From positions 1 to 40,891 of IMG/VR virus record IMGVR_UViG_3300032286_001195: DNA of 40,891 nucleotides. One strand, given 5' to 3'. The position numbers were made by a program, and so were the translations under genes. The stretch is from a virus. The notes beneath the pieces were generated by a model that saw only the letters and a program-made list of their open reading frames with translations, was not told where the DNA came from and made no database searches. Below are positions 14,113 to 23,210 of the stretch, piece after piece (position 1 is the first letter of the stretch; every line of letters begins with the position of its first letter).

Positions 14113-15410
14113 AACAGGAAGTTTCATCATTTATTTCTCAACTTCAGGATAAAGGGGAAAAACTTTTTCCTTATATTCACAACAATAATTATGTGAAGGG
14201 GAAAAGTAATATCTATTATTCTGGACCCTATTGGGACGAGAAAGAAGTCACCGCTGCTATTACCACTTTGCTAACTGGAAAGTGGTTGCCTTCCGGTGGA
14301 GAAGTTAATAAGTTTGAGAAGTCATTTTCAAAAAAGTTTGGATTTGAATATTCTGTAATGGTGAACTCTGGTAGTTCTGCCAATCTTGTAATGATTGCTG
14401 CTCTTAAACAGTATTTTGGTTGGGAAGATGGAGATGAAATTATTGTATGTGTCTGTGGATTTCCCACTACCATTAATCCTATTATTCAAAACAATCTGAA
14501 ACCAGTATTTGTTGATATTGACTATAGTGACTTAAATTGGAACTTAGATCAGATTGAAGAAAAAATCACCTCCAAAACCCGTGGTATATTTTCTTCACCA
14601 GTTCTTGGCAATCCTTATGATTACGATGCTATCCTTGATATTTGTAATCGCTACAATATCAAACTAATTGCTGATAATTGTGACAGTCTTGGATCTAAAT
14701 GGAAAGGAGAATACTTAACAGAACATGCTGTTGCGGCATCCTGTTCTTTCTATCCAGCACATCATATTGCCACAATTGAAGGTGGTATGGTTTCATCCAA
14801 TATTAAGGAAATTGTAGATATTGCTCGCAGCTTTGCCTGGTGGGGTCGTGACTGCTATTGTGTAGGAACTCAAAACCTTCTTGAATGTGGCGTTTGTGGT
14901 AAGAGGTTTGATAAATGGTTGGAGGGGTATGATAAGATTGTAGATCACAAATATGTGTTCGGTCAAATTGGATATAATTTAAAACCAGCAGATCTTCAAG
15001 GTTCTATTGGTCTTGTTCAATTAGAAAAGTATGAGGAAGTTCATAGACTTCGTAGAGAGAATAAAAAACGTATTCAATCAATCTTTGAAAGGATCCCAAC
15101 GCTTAGAGTGATTGGTGAAAGGACAGAAGCAGAAACAAGTTGGTTTGGTGTTCCGATTGTTTATGAAGAAAACAAATCAAAACTAGTTAAGTATCTTGAA
15201 AGTCATAAAGTTCAGACAAGAAATTATTTTGCTGGTAATGTTTTAATGCATCCTGCATATAAACATCTTGAAGATGCTAAAAACTATCCGAATGCATGTA
15301 AAGTTCTTGATAATGTATTTTTTGTTGGTTGTTCACCAGTAATTACGGATGAAATGATTGACTACATAGAAGAAGTTATTGATTCTTTCATTGAAGAAAA
15401 TTATGCTTGA
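14103..15410 (+). CDS. E1-type 3-dehydrase of 3,6-dideoxysugar pathways (RfbH/DdhC-like)
   Basis: 435 residues, DegT/DnrJ aminotransferase fold and the same length as the E1 enzymes (about 437). The Schiff-base Lys of aminotransferases is His here (SFYPAHHI, H220/H221), as in CDP-6-deoxy-L-threo-D-glycero-4-hexulose 3-dehydrase. The cysteines of its iron-sulfur cluster are also present: C193, C251, C253, then C262 and C265 (family spacing C-x57-C-x1-C-x7-C; here the last gap is one longer). E1 uses PMP and an iron-sulfur centre to remove the C3 hydroxyl and needs a reductase partner (E3), which is not in the window. Confidence 0.87.
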   Translation: MSVEQEVSSFISQLQDKGEKLFPYIHNNNYVKGKSNIYYSGPYWDEKEVTAAITTLLTGKWLPSGGEVNKFEKSFSKKFGFEYSVMVNSGSSANLVMIAALKQYFGWEDGDEIIVCVCGFPTTINPIIQNNLKPVFVDIDYSDLNWNLDQIEEKITSKTRGIFSSPVLGNPYDYDAILDICNRYNIKLIADNCDSLGSKWKGEYLTEHAVAASCSFYPAHHIATIEGGMVSSNIKEIVDIARSFAWWGRDCYCVGTQNLLECGVCGKRFDKWLEGYDKIVDHKYVFGQIGYNLKPADLQGSIGLVQLEKYEEVHRLRRENKKRIQSIFERIPTLRVIGERTEAETSWFGVPIVYEENKSKLVKYLESHKVQTRNYFAGNVLMHPAYKHLEDAKNYPNACKVLDNVFFVGCSPVITDEMIDYIEEVIDSFIEENYA

Positions 15411-16107
15411 TTTGAGTAAAGTCACACTTATTGCGATTGATAATACAAATAGAATAGAAAGAACAATAAAAGCAATTTACACATGCATTGAACAAGCAAA
15501 TTTTGGTGCAGTTAAATTAATCACATCATCAGATTTAATTCAAAAATATCAAAATGAATTATTTTCTGATGATATTATAATGGAAGAGATGGTTTATCCA
15601 ATTACGGATATTAATTTGTATAGTAAGTATGTTTTATATGAATTATACAGACATGTGAATACTGAATTTTGTTTGATGATTCAAGATCATGCATTTATTA
15701 TTAATACAGATGCATGGACTAATGAATTTTTTGATTATGACTACATTGGTGCTCCATGGCCTTATCAAGAAAATTCTTATGTAACACCATTTGATGAACA
15801 CATAAGAGTCGGAAATGGTGGATTTTCATTGAGAAGTAAAAAACTTTTGGAAGTTCCAAACCAAGTTAAGATTCCATTTGATTGCACAACTGGAAATTTT
15901 TATAAACACTTTAACGCTAATAATTTTGCAGAAGATGGAAATATATGTGTTCATAATAGATATTTATTTTTAGAACAAGGATGCAAATTCGCACCAGTGG
16001 AACTTGCTGCTAGATTTTCTTATGAAACTGCAGTTCCTGAAAACAAAGATACAGTTCCATTTGGATTTCATGCAAACCTTCCCCCAACAATTATTATAGA
16101 GGAATAA
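15403..16107 (+). CDS. DUF5672-type putative glycosyltransferase
   Basis: 234 residues. AVKLITSSDL, then NTEFCLMIQDHAFIIN, DYIGAPWP and VGNGGFSLRSKKLLE are the conserved blocks of the DUF5672 group found in glycan clusters and giant viruses. The IQDHAF site may take the place of the DxD metal-binding motif, and GNGGFSLRS resembles the acceptor loop of GT-A enzymes. The ATG overlaps the preceding stop by 8 bases. The activity has not been inferred beyond glycan transfer. Confidence 0.7.
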   Translation: MLDLSKVTLIAIDNTNRIERTIKAIYTCIEQANFGAVKLITSSDLIQKYQNELFSDDIIMEEMVYPITDINLYSKYVLYELYRHVNTEFCLMIQDHAFIINTDAWTNEFFDYDYIGAPWPYQENSYVTPFDEHIRVGNGGFSLRSKKLLEVPNQVKIPFDCTTGNFYKHFNANNFAEDGNICVHNRYLFLEQGCKFAPVELAARFSYETAVPENKDTVPFGFHANLPPTIIIEE

Positions 16108-16111
16108 AATT

Positions 16112-16951
16112 ATGATTGGTTATAATAGATTAGGTTCAAATGGTCGTCTTGGAAATCAGATGTTCCAGTATGCTGCTTTACGTGGTATTGCAGCGCATCG
16201 CGGATATGATTGGGTTATTCCATCACCCATTGGACCGCATCAAACGAATTATGGATTGTTTGATTGCTTTGAAATGAGTAGTGTTGGTGAAACTAATCTG
16301 GGATCAGTTCCCTCAAGTTTTCCAACAGTTAAAGCAAGCACCAGTGCTTTCGATCAGGAATTTTTCAACAATTGTCCAGATAATTGTAATATTGAAGATT
16401 ACTTTCAAACAGAAAAGTATTTCAGTAATATTGAAGATGTAATTCGTAAAGATTTTAAATTTAAGTCTGAATATTTGGAACCATCAACTGAGTTTATGAA
16501 TTTAGTTGGCGATGCGATTTTCCTTCATATTCGTAGAGGCGATTATGTTAATCTTCAATATTATCATCCACTTTGTGGATTTGATTATTATGAAAAAGCA
16601 CTAGAGTATTTTGATAAGGATACTCCCGTTCTTGTTTTTTCTGATGATATTGAATGGTGTGCTGAGCAAAGGTTCTTTGATTCTGATAGGTTCTTGTTCT
16701 CAGAAAACAATGAAAGGTATTCCCATGTTCATGTAGATGCTGACGGGCAAGTACGCCATTCTCTTATCCCATACACAGATCTTTGTCTAATGTCTCTGTG
16801 TTCTGGTGGAATCATGGCGAATTCTTCATTCTCTTGGTGGGGTGCCTGGTTATCAAATTCTGATAAGATTGTTGCACCAAAGAACTGGTATGGGATACAA
16901 GCAACTGTGGATGATAGTGACCTGATTCCTGAAAGATGGACAAGAATTTGA
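16112..16951 (+). CDS. Alpha-1,2-fucosyltransferase-like protein (GT11)
   Basis: 279 residues with all GT11 blocks: GRLGNQMFQYAALRG near the N-terminus, FLHIRRGDYV in the middle (the HxRRxD donor-binding motif for GDP-fucose), and NSSFSWWGAWLS near the C-terminus. It transfers L-fucose or a related 6-deoxyhexose from a GDP-sugar. It has a close paralogue at 18510: the first and last thirds are very similar, while the middle differs. The two are separated by two other transferase genes. It overlaps the next start by one base (TGATG). Confidence 0.87.
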   Translation: MIGYNRLGSNGRLGNQMFQYAALRGIAAHRGYDWVIPSPIGPHQTNYGLFDCFEMSSVGETNLGSVPSSFPTVKASTSAFDQEFFNNCPDNCNIEDYFQTEKYFSNIEDVIRKDFKFKSEYLEPSTEFMNLVGDAIFLHIRRGDYVNLQYYHPLCGFDYYEKALEYFDKDTPVLVFSDDIEWCAEQRFFDSDRFLFSENNERYSHVHVDADGQVRHSLIPYTDLCLMSLCSGGIMANSSFSWWGAWLSNSDKIVAPKNWYGIQATVDDSDLIPERWTRI

Positions 16952-17703
16952 TGCCTAAAATTTCGATTGCAATTCCAACTTATATCAACAATCAAAAAGA
17001 ACTTTCTTTTTTGAAAGAAAGTTTTGATAGAATTCATATCCAAACATTTAAAGACTATGAAGTTGTGATTTCTGATAATTCAAACAATGAATTGGTAGAA
17101 CAACTATGTGAACAGTATCAAGATAAATTTTCCATAACTTACAAAAAAGATTTGGAAAATGTTGGAATGTCTGCCAATTCCAATACTGTAATGGATTTAT
17201 GTGAAGGTGAATATATTAAAATCTTACATTGCGATGATTTTCTTTTTTCTAATCATGCATTAGAAATCATAGTTAATACATTGGATAATAGTGATAAGTA
17301 TTGGTTGGTGAATGGATTTAATCATACTTATGATGCAGTAAATTTCTTTGATTCGAGAGTTCCAAAGTATCCAGATCATCTTTTGGTTGGAAATAATTTA
17401 CTTGGGTGTCCGACGAATGTGACGATTAGAAACCAAAATATTGAATATTTCGACACAAAAGTGGAAACAAGTATGGACCATGAATGGTATCACCGACTTC
17501 GTATGAAACATGGTATGCCATTAATTATCGAAAATGTTTTGACAACAAGTAGACAGCATAATTCTAGTACAACATCTAAACTTAACTTTGATATTGTGGT
17601 AGAAGGTGATGGATGCTCTTGGCAATTCATAAAAAATGAGTTAGAATATCTTCAAGAGAAACATAAAGACTTTTTTGAAAACTGGGAATATCCAAATGGT
17701 TGA
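16951..17703 (+). CDS. Glycosyltransferase family 2 protein
   Basis: 250 residues. The start KISIAIPTYINNQKELSF, then YEVVISDNSNN, NVGMSANSN and LHCDDFL (DxD equivalent) are GT2 hallmarks. The C-terminal part ends without membrane segments, so it is a soluble inverting transferase. It overlaps both the preceding gene (1 base) and the next gene (8 bases), which supports strict co-expression. The donor and acceptor are unknown. Confidence 0.83.
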   Translation: MPKISIAIPTYINNQKELSFLKESFDRIHIQTFKDYEVVISDNSNNELVEQLCEQYQDKFSITYKKDLENVGMSANSNTVMDLCEGEYIKILHCDDFLFSNHALEIIVNTLDNSDKYWLVNGFNHTYDAVNFFDSRVPKYPDHLLVGNNLLGCPTNVTIRNQNIEYFDTKVETSMDHEWYHRLRMKHGMPLIIENVLTTSRQHNSSTTSKLNFDIVVEGDGCSWQFIKNELEYLQEKHKDFFENWEYPNG

Positions 17704-18523
17704 TCTTTCTAATGCTACTTTTATCATGCCACTTCGGATTGAATCTGAAGATAGAATGAGAAATATTATTACCGTTTTATGTTTTTTGTTTGGTAATTTT
17801 AAGACCAATGTTATTGTAAAAGAAGTAGATAAAACATCAGTATTTGAAGATCAAGTTCTTCCGCAATTGAAAGAATTTCTTGATGAAGACTTTAATCTTA
17901 CTCATATTTTTGAGAAATCTGATGATCCTGTTTTTTATCGTATGCATATTTTAAATGAAATGCTTGCGATGTCTAAAACAGATGTGGTGATCAATTATGA
18001 TTGTGATGTTCTTCTTCCAGTAAATTCATACTTAACTGCATATGAATCTATTTTAAACAAAGAATCTGATGTGGTATATCCATTTGGGTCTGGTCACTAT
18101 CAAAAGCAAATTCATGCAGATGATGAACTAGTCAGTGAATTTTTGAATAATGATTTTGATTTTTCTATTTTAGAAAAGAAATCAAATATATGGACTTCTG
18201 ATTTTGGGTGGATTCAATTTTTCAATCGCCAAGTGTATATTGATGGTGGTATGGAAAATGAAAACTTTAGAGGTTCATCACCAGAAGATAAAGAAAGATA
18301 TTTTAGATTTACTACCCTTGGATATAAGGTAAATAGAATAGAGGATTTTATCTATCATTTAGAGCACAGTAGAGGAAGAAATTCTTGGCCCAATTCATAT
18401 CATGGAAATCCTTACATGAAAGAAAATCTTGAGTTGTGGGAATCAATTCAACAGTTGGATAAACAACAATTAATCAATTATTATTCATCGCAATCTTACT
18501 TAAAAAAATATGTTAGCATTTAA
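17696..18523 (+). CDS. GT-A galactosyltransferase-like protein
   Basis: 275 residues. After the first strand (ATFIMPLRIES) come the DxD-type site NYDCDVLLP and the acceptor segment GGMENENFRGSSPEDKERY, which resembles the conserved GG-x-EDE loop of the GT7/GT27 C-terminal galactosyltransferase domain. ATG 17696 lies within the preceding gene (8-base overlap), and earlier starts would only add shadow sequence. It overlaps the next gene by 14 bases. Confidence 0.7.
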   Translation: MVDLSNATFIMPLRIESEDRMRNIITVLCFLFGNFKTNVIVKEVDKTSVFEDQVLPQLKEFLDEDFNLTHIFEKSDDPVFYRMHILNEMLAMSKTDVVINYDCDVLLPVNSYLTAYESILNKESDVVYPFGSGHYQKQIHADDELVSEFLNNDFDFSILEKKSNIWTSDFGWIQFFNRQVYIDGGMENENFRGSSPEDKERYFRFTTLGYKVNRIEDFIYHLEHSRGRNSWPNSYHGNPYMKENLELWESIQQLDKQQLINYYSSQSYLKKYVSI

Positions 18524-19367
18524 TCAGATTGGAAATCTAGGAAGACTTGGTAATCAAATGTTTGAATATGCGGCACTTCGCGGGATTGCTGCAAGACATA
18601 ATTATGATTGGTGTATTCCTCCATTTTATAGAAAAGGAATTGAAAACTATAGTCTTGGTGAGTGTTTCAAGTTAGAATCAGTTCAAGAAGAAAACCTTCA
18701 ATATATCGAGAACATTCAATATGTTGGGGAAAGATTTTTTCATTTTGATGAAGAATTATTTGAACAATGTCCAGATAATGTAAGTCTTCATGGATTTTTT
18801 CAGTCTGAAAAGTACTTCCAAAATGTTTCAGATATTATTCGTAAAGACTTCACTTTTTTGGATGAATATCTTGAACCATGTGCTGAAATGATGAAGCAAT
18901 ATGACGGACAAGAACCTATCATGCTCCATGTGCGTCGTGGTGATGCAAATCTTACAGATCCACGCGGATTCAAATGGTCTTATACACAATGTTCAGATCA
19001 ACACCCTACGCAACCAGTTGAATATTATAAGGAAGCATTAAAAAATTTTGATGATCAACAACCTGTAATTATTTTTTCTGATTCACCAGAATGGTGCAAA
19101 GAGCAAGAATTTTTTGATGATGATAGATTTTTGCTTTCAGAACCACAGGACAAATATGGAGATGGATCTTATCTTCCTTATGTGGATCTTTGCTTAATGT
19201 CTTTGTGTTCCCATGCAATTATTGCTAATTCTAGTTTATCTTGGTGGGGTGCCTGGTTAATCAAAAATGAAAACAAAAAAGTAATTGGACCAAAAATGTG
19301 GTTTGGTCCTGCATATGCTGATAAAAATCTAGATGATTTAATGCCCGATAATTGGATGAGAATTTAA
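18510..19367 (+). CDS. Alpha-1,2-fucosyltransferase-like protein (GT11), second copy
   Basis: 285 residues: GRLGNQMFEYAALRG, MLHVRRGDAN (HxRRxD present), and NSSLSWWGAWL. It is a close paralogue of the protein at 16112, sharing the N-terminal start pattern, the EYLEP segment, EWC and the DLCLMSLCS block, and both end in W-x-RI. Divergence is concentrated in the acceptor-side middle, as expected for paralogues that use the same donor and different acceptors. Confidence 0.87.
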   Translation: MLAFNQIGNLGRLGNQMFEYAALRGIAARHNYDWCIPPFYRKGIENYSLGECFKLESVQEENLQYIENIQYVGERFFHFDEELFEQCPDNVSLHGFFQSEKYFQNVSDIIRKDFTFLDEYLEPCAEMMKQYDGQEPIMLHVRRGDANLTDPRGFKWSYTQCSDQHPTQPVEYYKEALKNFDDQQPVIIFSDSPEWCKEQEFFDDDRFLLSEPQDKYGDGSYLPYVDLCLMSLCSHAIIANSSLSWWGAWLIKNENKKVIGPKMWFGPAYADKNLDDLMPDNWMRI

Positions 19368-19369
19368 AA

Positions 19370-20317
19370 ATGTATGTTTCTTCTTGCCCGCTTAGGGTTT
19401 CTTTATTTGGTGGATCTACAGACAATCCATATTTTGTTGAAAAGTATGGATATGGTGCTGTGATTAGCTTTACTTGCGATTTGAAAACTTATATCACCTT
19501 ACATGAAGATAAGGTCGGATATAACATGCAAGGCAACAAGTATATCATCAATTATTCTAAGAGAGAAGAAACTGAATTTATTGAAGAAATCCAAAATGAA
19601 GTAGTTCGTGGAGTTCTAAGTCATTTTGATTGCCTTCCCCTTACTATTAGCATGACAAGTGATGCATATTCTCAGGGAAGTGGACTTGCTTCATCTTCTT
19701 CATATATTATTAATTTGATTAAAGGCATTTCAATGTTTAAAGGAATTAATATAACTGACATTGAAATATGTTCTTTAGCATATCAATTAGAACGGGAGTT
19801 TAATCCTTACTGTGGATATCAAGATCCTTATGGATGTGGTATTGGTGGTTTTAAAAGAATTGAATTTCAACGAGGTGGGATTGTAAAATATGATTTTCAG
19901 TCAACTGAACTTTTTGAAAATTATGATGCACACTTAGTTTTTACTGGTGTTACTAGAAATTCAAAAAATGTTTTAAAAGATGTGACCGATAATATTGATA
20001 AAATAACACCACTTCTTGATACTTTAGAAGTCGCATATGATTGCTTACTTCAGAAAAATTATGATGAATTTTTATTCTATTTGAATAAAAGTTGGGAACA
20101 GAAAAAGCAAACAAGTTCTTCAATTAATGAAAATCAAACTATAAAAGAAATAGATGGGTATTTACTAAATAATCCACTTGTTATTTCGCATAAACTTTGT
20201 GGAGCAGGTAATGGAGGATTCTTTTTGACTTTTTCTGAAAAAGGCAAATTGACAATTCCTTATTCATCGGTTAAAATTAATGTATCTTCGGACGGAGTAA
20301 AAGGTAGAAAACTATGA
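19370..20317 (+). CDS. hddA: GHMP kinase, HddA-like heptose 7-phosphate kinase
   Basis: 315 residues. The N-terminal CPLRVSLFGGSTDNP, the ATP-binding GSGLASSSS (103-111), and AGNGGFFLTF near the C-terminus are the three GHMP kinase motifs; the first is very close to D-glycero-alpha-D-manno-heptose 7-phosphate kinase. It would make the heptose 1,7-bisphosphate used for GDP-heptose. With the GmhA-like isomerase and the phosphatase-nucleotidyltransferase fusion just downstream, a heptose pathway is nearly complete. ATG 19370 starts two bases after the preceding stop. It overlaps the methyltransferase start by 4 bases. Confidence 0.82.
   Translation: MYVSSCPLRVSLFGGSTDNPYFVEKYGYGAVISFTCDLKTYITLHEDKVGYNMQGNKYIINYSKREETEFIEEIQNEVVRGVLSHFDCLPLTISMTSDAYSQGSGLASSSSYIINLIKGISMFKGINITDIEICSLAYQLEREFNPYCGYQDPYGCGIGGFKRIEFQRGGIVKYDFQSTELFENYDAHLVFTGVTRNSKNVLKDVTDNIDKITPLLDTLEVAYDCLLQKNYDEFLFYLNKSWEQKKQTSSSINENQTIKEIDGYLLNNPLVISHKLCGAGNGGFFLTFSEKGKLTIPYSSVKINVSSDGVKGRKL
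20249..20277 (+). promoter_or_regulatory. Candidate internal sigma70-type promoter
   Basis: TTGACA (20249-20254), 17-base spacer, TAAAAT (20272-20277), at the end of the kinase gene and 36 bases before the methyltransferase ATG. Position and spacing are good, the -10 box is moderate. Confidence 0.4.
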
Positions 20318-21081
20318 CAACAATTAGACTTGATACAAAATTTCCAGCGGCTATTGATTCCCCAGATCATATTTCGCCAGTTGGTACAGTTGATGATAAT
20401 ACAACTGACATTGACTATATTAATGCAGTTAAGGAGTATTTTGATAACAAACAAATCAGAGTTCTTGATCTTGGATGTGCTGGTGGGCAATTGATTGCTG
20501 ATTTTATTGGAAGGGGAGATATTGGAGTAGGTCTTGAAGGTTCTACCCATGCCAGAGAACGTGGCGCTGGTAAACATAATTGGGATCAATATGGGGATAA
20601 AAATCTTTTTACGGTAGATTTATCTAAACCTTATCAACTGTATGAAGATGATAAAGAAATGCAGTTTGACTTTATTACTTCTTGGGAAGTAGTAGAACAT
20701 ATTGCTGAGGAAGATCTTTCTACATTTTTTAAACAAATTCGTAATCATCTTAAGGATGATGGTGTTTTTTGCTGCTCAGTCTCTGTTGTTTCTGATGATG
20801 TAGGTTGGGTAGATGGAAAATATCTACGTAGGCATCAATCGGTTTTTAATACTGTAAAGTGGATTAACCTTTTGTTTGATTATGGATTTGAACTTGCTTA
20901 TGATCCTTCTTGGCCTCCAACTCCAGTAGGAATTCAATATCCTCATCATCCTGGAATTCCTCAAGGTGTTGCTGCTCGCCCTCAAGGTCTTTTCTTCGGG
21001 TATCTTTTTGGTGATGCAATGTTTAGAATGCATACTACTTATGGAAACAGCATCTTCTTCTGTCTTAAGAAAAAACTATGA
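20314..21081 (+). CDS. Class I SAM-dependent methyltransferase
   Basis: 255 residues. VLDLGCAGGQL (50-60) is the SAM-binding motif I, VGLEGS provides the acidic end of strand 2, and DFITSWEVVEHI is motif IV/post-motif. A long tail with PSWPPTP, PHHPGIPQG and ARPQG is unusual and Pro/His-rich; it may shape the acceptor site. In this position it most likely methylates a sugar or glycan. Four-base overlaps on both sides couple it to the heptose genes. Confidence 0.8.
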   Translation: MTTIRLDTKFPAAIDSPDHISPVGTVDDNTTDIDYINAVKEYFDNKQIRVLDLGCAGGQLIADFIGRGDIGVGLEGSTHARERGAGKHNWDQYGDKNLFTVDLSKPYQLYEDDKEMQFDFITSWEVVEHIAEEDLSTFFKQIRNHLKDDGVFCCSVSVVSDDVGWVDGKYLRRHQSVFNTVKWINLLFDYGFELAYDPSWPPTPVGIQYPHHPGIPQGVAARPQGLFFGYLFGDAMFRMHTTYGNSIFFCLKKKL

Positions 21082-21581
21082 ATCCCTTTGCTGAATATGT
21101 AGAAGCACTTCAATGTGCTAACATGGAAAAAGAATTTTTGAAATTCAAAGATGCTTTCAACAAATATAACAATATTATTATTCTTGGTAATGGCGGAAGC
21201 AATGCTGTTGCTTCACATATTTCACAAGATTATGTGAAGTTTCACAATAAGAACTCGATGGTGTTTTCTGATCCATCAATGTTGACTTGCTTCATTAATG
21301 ATTTTGGAATGAAAAATGCGTATTGTCGGTTTCTTCAATATTATGCTAAAGCAGATACTCTTTGTATTTTGATTAGTTCTGGTGGTGAATCGCAAAACAT
21401 TGTAAATTGTATTAAATATTGTGAAAACAATTCTATTCCTTATGGAGTTTTAACAGGATTTAATCCTACAAATAAGGCAAGAAGTATTGCAAATAATGCA
21501 CTTTGGGATTATCATATTAACAGTAAAGATTATGGTATTGTTGAATGTGTTCATCAGATCTTTCTTCATGGGGTAGTATGA
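21078..21581 (+). CDS. gmhA: GmhA-like SIS-domain isomerase
   Basis: 167 residues, SIS fold. GNGGSNAVASH (37-47) and ISSGGESQN (99-107) form the phosphosugar-binding loops of sedoheptulose-7-phosphate isomerase; the C-terminal VECVHQIFLH keeps the catalytic His region. The family length is about 190, so it is slightly short. It would convert sedoheptulose 7-phosphate to D-glycero-D-manno-heptose 7-phosphate. The Glu usually found after the first loop looks replaced (SQDYVKF), so activity needs testing. The stop overlaps the next ATG (ATGA). Confidence 0.78.
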   Translation: MNPFAEYVEALQCANMEKEFLKFKDAFNKYNNIIILGNGGSNAVASHISQDYVKFHNKNSMVFSDPSMLTCFINDFGMKNAYCRFLQYYAKADTLCILISSGGESQNIVNCIKYCENNSIPYGVLTGFNPTNKARSIANNALWDYHINSKDYGIVECVHQIFLHGVV

Positions 21582-22318
21582 TTTACTGTTTTGATCTTGA
21601 TGGAACTATTTGTAGTTCTGTTGAAAAAAGTCAGTACGAACTTGCAGTTCCTGATATTCAGGTTGTAAATGAAATTAATCGTCTTTATGATTCTGGGCAT
21701 AAGATTAAAATTATGACTGCACGGGGATGCGTAAGTCAGATTGATCATACCAATATTACTAAAAAACAATTGAGGGAATGGGGTGTAAAGTATCATGAAT
21801 TAATCATGCATGTTAAACCCCATGCCCATCTTTTTATTGATGATAAGGCAGTCAATATTGAAGATTGGAAAAAACAAATTCCACAGGTGAAAGGTATTAT
21901 CGCTAGTGCATTTGATGTAATTCATCCTGGATACATTCGTATGTTTAAAGATGCTAAACTTTATTGCAATTATTTGACTGTAGCACTTCATGAAGATCCT
22001 TCCCTAGAAAGATCAATTAAACTAAAACCAGTTCAAACAGTAGAAGAAAGAAAAGAAATACTTCAAAGTATTAGATATGTTGATAATGTAGTTACTTACA
22101 AAGTAGAAGAAGAATATCTTAGTTATCTAAAAAGTGGCGAATATAATGTTAGATTCTTAGGTACAGATTATAAGACAAGACCTTATACAGGACCAGAAAT
22201 TCCAATTGATATTGTATGGTTAGATAGAGAATCACATGAGTATTCTTCAACTAGATTGAAGACACAAATTTATGAATCGGTAAAAGCAAAAAAAGAACAA
22301 ATTAAAAATTATGACTAA
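21578..22318 (+). CDS. HAD phosphatase fused to a nucleotidyltransferase
   Basis: 246 residues, two domains. Residues 1-105 are a HAD phosphatase of the capsule-biosynthesis type: FDLDGT (D6, D8), MTARG (motif II) and FIDDKA (motif IV). Residues 106-240 are a TagD/HldE-like nucleotidyltransferase: FDVIHPGYI, LHEDPS, then SSTRLK (223-228). The canonical HxGH is HPGY (116-119), so its last His is lost. Together it could dephosphorylate a heptose bisphosphate and activate the 1-phosphate. The C-terminal half is paralogous to the protein at 4343. Both starts and ends overlap neighbours. Confidence 0.82.
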   Translation: MIYCFDLDGTICSSVEKSQYELAVPDIQVVNEINRLYDSGHKIKIMTARGCVSQIDHTNITKKQLREWGVKYHELIMHVKPHAHLFIDDKAVNIEDWKKQIPQVKGIIASAFDVIHPGYIRMFKDAKLYCNYLTVALHEDPSLERSIKLKPVQTVEERKEILQSIRYVDNVVTYKVEEEYLSYLKSGEYNVRFLGTDYKTRPYTGPEIPIDIVWLDRESHEYSSTRLKTQIYESVKAKKEQIKNYD

Positions 22319-23210
22319 AAGTTTAGTAACTGGCGGTGCTGGATTTATTGGATCTAATTTAGTGGATCGATTGATTGATCTTGAACATGAAGTTGTCGTA
22401 ATTGACAACGAAAGTGCTGAGTGCAATGAAAAGTTTTATTGGAATGATGAAGCAGAAAATCACAAGTTAGATATTTGTGATTATGAATTCACTAGGGATT
22501 TGTATGAAGGTGTGGATTATGTCTTTCATCTTGCCGCCGAATCAAGACTTCAACCTGCTATTTTAAATCCAATAAATGCAGTGATGAAAAATGCTGTAGG
22601 AACTTGTACTGTTCTTCAGTGTGCTAGGGAGGCAGGAGTTAAAAAGGTGATGTATTCATCTACATCTTCTGCTTATGGTCTGAATAAGTTTCCAAATTAT
22701 GAAACTGATCCTAATGATTGTTTGAATCCATATTCGGTTTCAAAAGTTTCTGGTGAAGAACTTTGTAAGCTTTATGCAAAATTGTATGGATTGAAGACAG
22801 TTATTTTTAGATATTTTAATGTTTATGGTGATCGTTCCCCCACTACAGGACAATATGCGCCAGTCATTGGAATTTTTAAGAAACAAAAGGGAAATAATGA
22901 ATCTTTGACTGTCGTTGGTGATGGTCTTCAACGACGGGATTTTGTAAACGTTCAAGACGTTGTTAATGCAAATGTTATGGCAATGTTTGCAAATCTTGAA
23001 GATTCTTGTTATGGCGAAGTTTATAATATTGGCAGTGGAGAAAATATTTCAATTTTAGAAATCGCCAAAATGATTTCGGATAATTATATTCATATTTCAC
23101 CAAGAGAGGGTGAAGCACGAACAACACTTGCTAATATTGATAAAGTAAGAAAAACTTTTGAATGGGAACCAAAAATTAAAATAGAACAATGGATTGAAGA
23201 AAACAAATGA
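22311..23210 (+). CDS. UDP-glucose 4-epimerase-like nucleotide-sugar epimerase
   Basis: 299 residues, extended SDR with VTGGAGFIGSNLV (GxxGxxG, 8-14), YSSTSSAYG and NPYSVSK (Tyr-x3-Lys), and RYFNVYGDR near residue 163. The pattern is that of the GalE/WbpP group, which invert C4 of UDP-hexoses through a 4-keto intermediate. The exact sugar is not determinable. It overlaps the fusion gene by 8 bases and the next gene by 4, and so belongs to the same transcript. Confidence 0.82.
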   Translation: MTKSLVTGGAGFIGSNLVDRLIDLEHEVVVIDNESAECNEKFYWNDEAENHKLDICDYEFTRDLYEGVDYVFHLAAESRLQPAILNPINAVMKNAVGTCTVLQCAREAGVKKVMYSSTSSAYGLNKFPNYETDPNDCLNPYSVSKVSGEELCKLYAKLYGLKTVIFRYFNVYGDRSPTTGQYAPVIGIFKKQKGNNESLTVVGDGLQRRDFVNVQDVVNANVMAMFANLEDSCYGEVYNIGSGENISILEIAKMISDNYIHISPREGEARTTLANIDKVRKTFEWEPKIKIEQWIEENK

